Assembly: GCA_037074615.1 (NCBI GenBank)
Contig: JAYWLJ010000068.1
Location: forward strand, 248,001-312,000
Source: Leucaena leucocephala
Lineage: Eukaryota > Streptophyta > Magnoliopsida > Fabales > Fabaceae
Direction of reading: 5' to 3'
Length of the DNA stretch: 64,000 nt
Shown: positions 62,820-64,000 of the stretch, piece by piece
Position numbering within the stretch: position 1 is the stretch's first letter
Layout of the letters: the number at the start of each line of letters is the position of its first letter
Made by a program: the position numbers and the translations under genes
Notes under the pieces: model-generated
What the model saw: the letters and a program-made list of their open reading frames with translations, nothing else
What the model was told of the DNA's origin: nothing
Database searches by the model: none

Positions 62820-62930
62820 CTTAGGGAAAGTTGCAAATCCTATCATCGAAGTTGCAAATGTCTTAAGAAAAGTTGTCAATCCTATTAGAGGACTTGCAAA
62901 CACCATTATCTGAGTTGAACAATGAAATAC
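62820..62930 (-). repeat. 21-bp minisatellite, satellite block 2 (inverse)
   Basis: Four to five units (AAGTTGCAAATCCTATCATC, AAGTTGTCAATCCTATTAG, GACTTGCAAACACCATTATC) at 21-bp spacing in the same inverse orientation as the block at 62046. Confidence 0.85.
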
Positions 62931-63317
62931 CGTTGAAAATCTCATTGTTTAAGGGAAAAGCATGAATTGTAAATATATGTCTAAGGAAAAATTTATACAT
63001 AGTCATTGCAAAATGTGGCCATAGTCCTTATAAAGTTGAACATTATAAAAGTTGAATACTGAAAAGTGATTATTTAAGTCAAAATATTAGTCTGTCAATG
63101 GTTAAAATTTACAATAATTGAACTCTGAATCTAACACCTAGAAATTCAATGTAACTATGTAAGTCAAACTGCATAAGCATTAGAGAATAAAATTGATAGG
63201 GATACAAATACACTACACAATTAGAGGATCAAAAATGTTAATAGACCCAAATTGATCCAATTCCATAGCACAAATACTGAGCATAATCTTCACATAGGCT
63301 ACATTTTATCTCTCTAA

Positions 63318-63380
63318 ATGTCTTAGGGAAAGTTGTAAATCATATTTTTGAAATTACAAATCCTATTAGAGAAGTTGCAA
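63318..63380 (-). repeat. 21-bp minisatellite, satellite block 3, abutting the DUF1191 fragment
   Basis: Three units (AAGTTGTAAATCATATTTTT, AATTACAAATCCTATTAGAG, AAGTTGCAAAATTG) end about ten bases from the stop codon of the DUF1191 fragment. Confidence 0.8.
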
Positions 63381-63389
63381 AATTGAAAG

Positions 63390-63632
63390 TTAATTCTTAA
63401 GCCTTAATGTCGCAATGTTAATTCTTGTTAGGTTAGAGGGTGCTTTCCCATCGTAGGGTACCCCAGTTCTTGGCCTAATGAAGGCCCTAAAAGCATAGTC
63501 CTCAAGAATGGAATTTAATGAGCGTGCTGATAACCCAAAAGAAGAAGATAACTGAGCATCTAGAAATTGAAGAGAAAGAAGACATGTCAATGAGAGTAGT
63601 AAAAAGAAACTAGTTATGATGACCATCATCAA
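63390..63632 (-). pseudogene. 5' fragment of a DUF1191-type secreted/membrane protein gene
   Basis: An 80-codon frame begins MMMVIITSFFLLLSLTCLLS, a clear signal peptide, then ARSLNSILEDYAFRAF, RPRTGVPYDGKAPSNLT and INIATLRLKN before a stop. The text matches my recollection of plant DUF1191 proteins, whose N-terminus has a SLDALLQDYAYRAFVRP-like segment followed by PSNLTGI and an ALRLRSGSL motif. Full proteins run to roughly 300 residues, so this is truncated exactly at the RLR position, where 21-bp repeat sequence takes over. It is antisense to TPP2 and within its intron. It may be a captured gene fragment; a short expressed secreted peptide cannot be excluded. Confidence 0.62.
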
Positions 63633-64000
63633 GATCTCATTCGTACCTTCAAAAAATTAAATGAAACCCATTAATAAAGAGTAAGATGCTAAACCCTTAA
63701 ATTTCCGATTCCCATTGTACTTTTCTCCCCTAAAATCACTGAATTATAAAAAAAACCAGCTTCAAGCAATCAATTCTTCTAATACATTAACGACAAATCT
63801 TGGAATTCTCATATATCTGAGTTTAAGTGTTTCGAGATTCAAATAAGTCAGGAACGGGAAAATCTTGATTCGAGAAAAAAACTAAAAAACAAAGTAAATA
63901 TGGCTACAATAAACAGATTCATCAGAGACCCAAATTTTCGATACTCTTTGATGGCAATGAGGTGATTGCAGCTTCGGAGAGGTGTAAATCATACTCAAAC

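Larger units (their letters stand above)
61040..64000. mobile_element. Putative gene-capturing (Pack-MULE-like) element, right end outside the window
   Basis: The left edge at about 61040 starts GGGAGAAAGAC and continues with AAAAAGCCCATTTGAATTTC and AAATTGGGCATCTC, text of the kind seen at Mutator-like element termini. Inside are a long 21-bp minisatellite (plus orientation), shorter arrays of the same unit in inverse orientation, and a fragment of a secreted DUF1191-type gene on the minus strand. I found no complementary terminus before 64000, so the right TIR and the target-site duplication cannot be checked. The Mutator assignment is an inference. What is certain is that this block interrupts TPP2 between exon 24 and the missing 3' exons. 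Confidence 0.35.

Noticed and set aside
1..64000. tRNA genes, rRNA, LTR retrotransposons or viral insertions
   Set aside because: No B-box-like internal promoter in a cloverleaf context, no gag/pol domain text, no paired LTRs and no virus-like proteins were found; only short element fragments are present.

Overview
The window is nuclear DNA of a flowering plant, most likely a eudicot. Long AT-rich intergenic stretches separate intron-rich genes. Introns have GT-AG borders and U/T-rich acceptor tracts, and every recognisable protein belongs to a plant family (NIN-like RWP-RK factor, pectin acetylesterase, ShKT-tailed prolyl 4-hydroxylase homologue, CYP71-clan P450). There is no operon structure, rRNA, tRNA or CRISPR. 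The species cannot be named from the sequence.

Layout from left to right: (1) 51-980, a TIR-bearing non-autonomous element. (2) 1305-7333 (-), a KIN-10/KIF22-like kinesin, reconstructed as 18 exons encoding 707 aa. (3) 7813-8280, a MITE-like purine/pyrimidine-rich element. (4) 9655-11335 (-), a decayed CYP736A-like P450 pseudogene. (5) 12456-15305 (-), a prolyl 4-hydroxylase homologue (7 exons, 309 aa) that appears to have lost most of its catalytic residues. (6) 16140-17679 (+), ribosomal protein eL36 (111 aa) with a telo-box/site II promoter and a leader intron. (7) 20285-24568 (-), an NLP6/7-type nitrate-response transcription factor (5 exons, 985 aa). (8) 24600-32200, a gene-poor stretch with two transposable elements and an orphan promoter-like cluster. 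(9) 32213-34449 (-), an SPPL1-type intramembrane aspartyl protease (2 coding exons, 361 aa). (10) 34450-41351, gene-poor. (11) 41352-47677 (+), a pectin acetylesterase (13 exons, 406 aa) with a large second intron full of repeats. (12) 49026 to beyond the window (+), tripeptidyl peptidase II; 24 exons encoding the first 1022 residues are present. (13) 60586-64000, the next TPP2 intron, occupied by a large 21-bp minisatellite system with arms in opposite orientation and a 5' fragment of a DUF1191-type gene, probably a gene-capturing (Pack-MULE-like) element whose right end lies outside the window.

The genes are functionally unrelated, as is usual for a plant chromosome, so no pathway is implied. 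The exon models were made by hand from splice borders and reading phase. For the complete genes the summed exon lengths are multiples of three, which supports the models.

The most interesting observations are the prolyl 4-hydroxylase-like protein with HxD changed to NxN and the 2-oxoglutarate lysine changed to Met; a 22-nt microexon and a tandemly duplicated 51-nt exon in the kinesin; the inverted 21-bp minisatellite with captured DUF1191 exon inside TPP2; two independent LINE-tail insertions with intact target-site duplications in one TPP2 intron; and an intact hAT-type element with a perfect 8-bp duplication.
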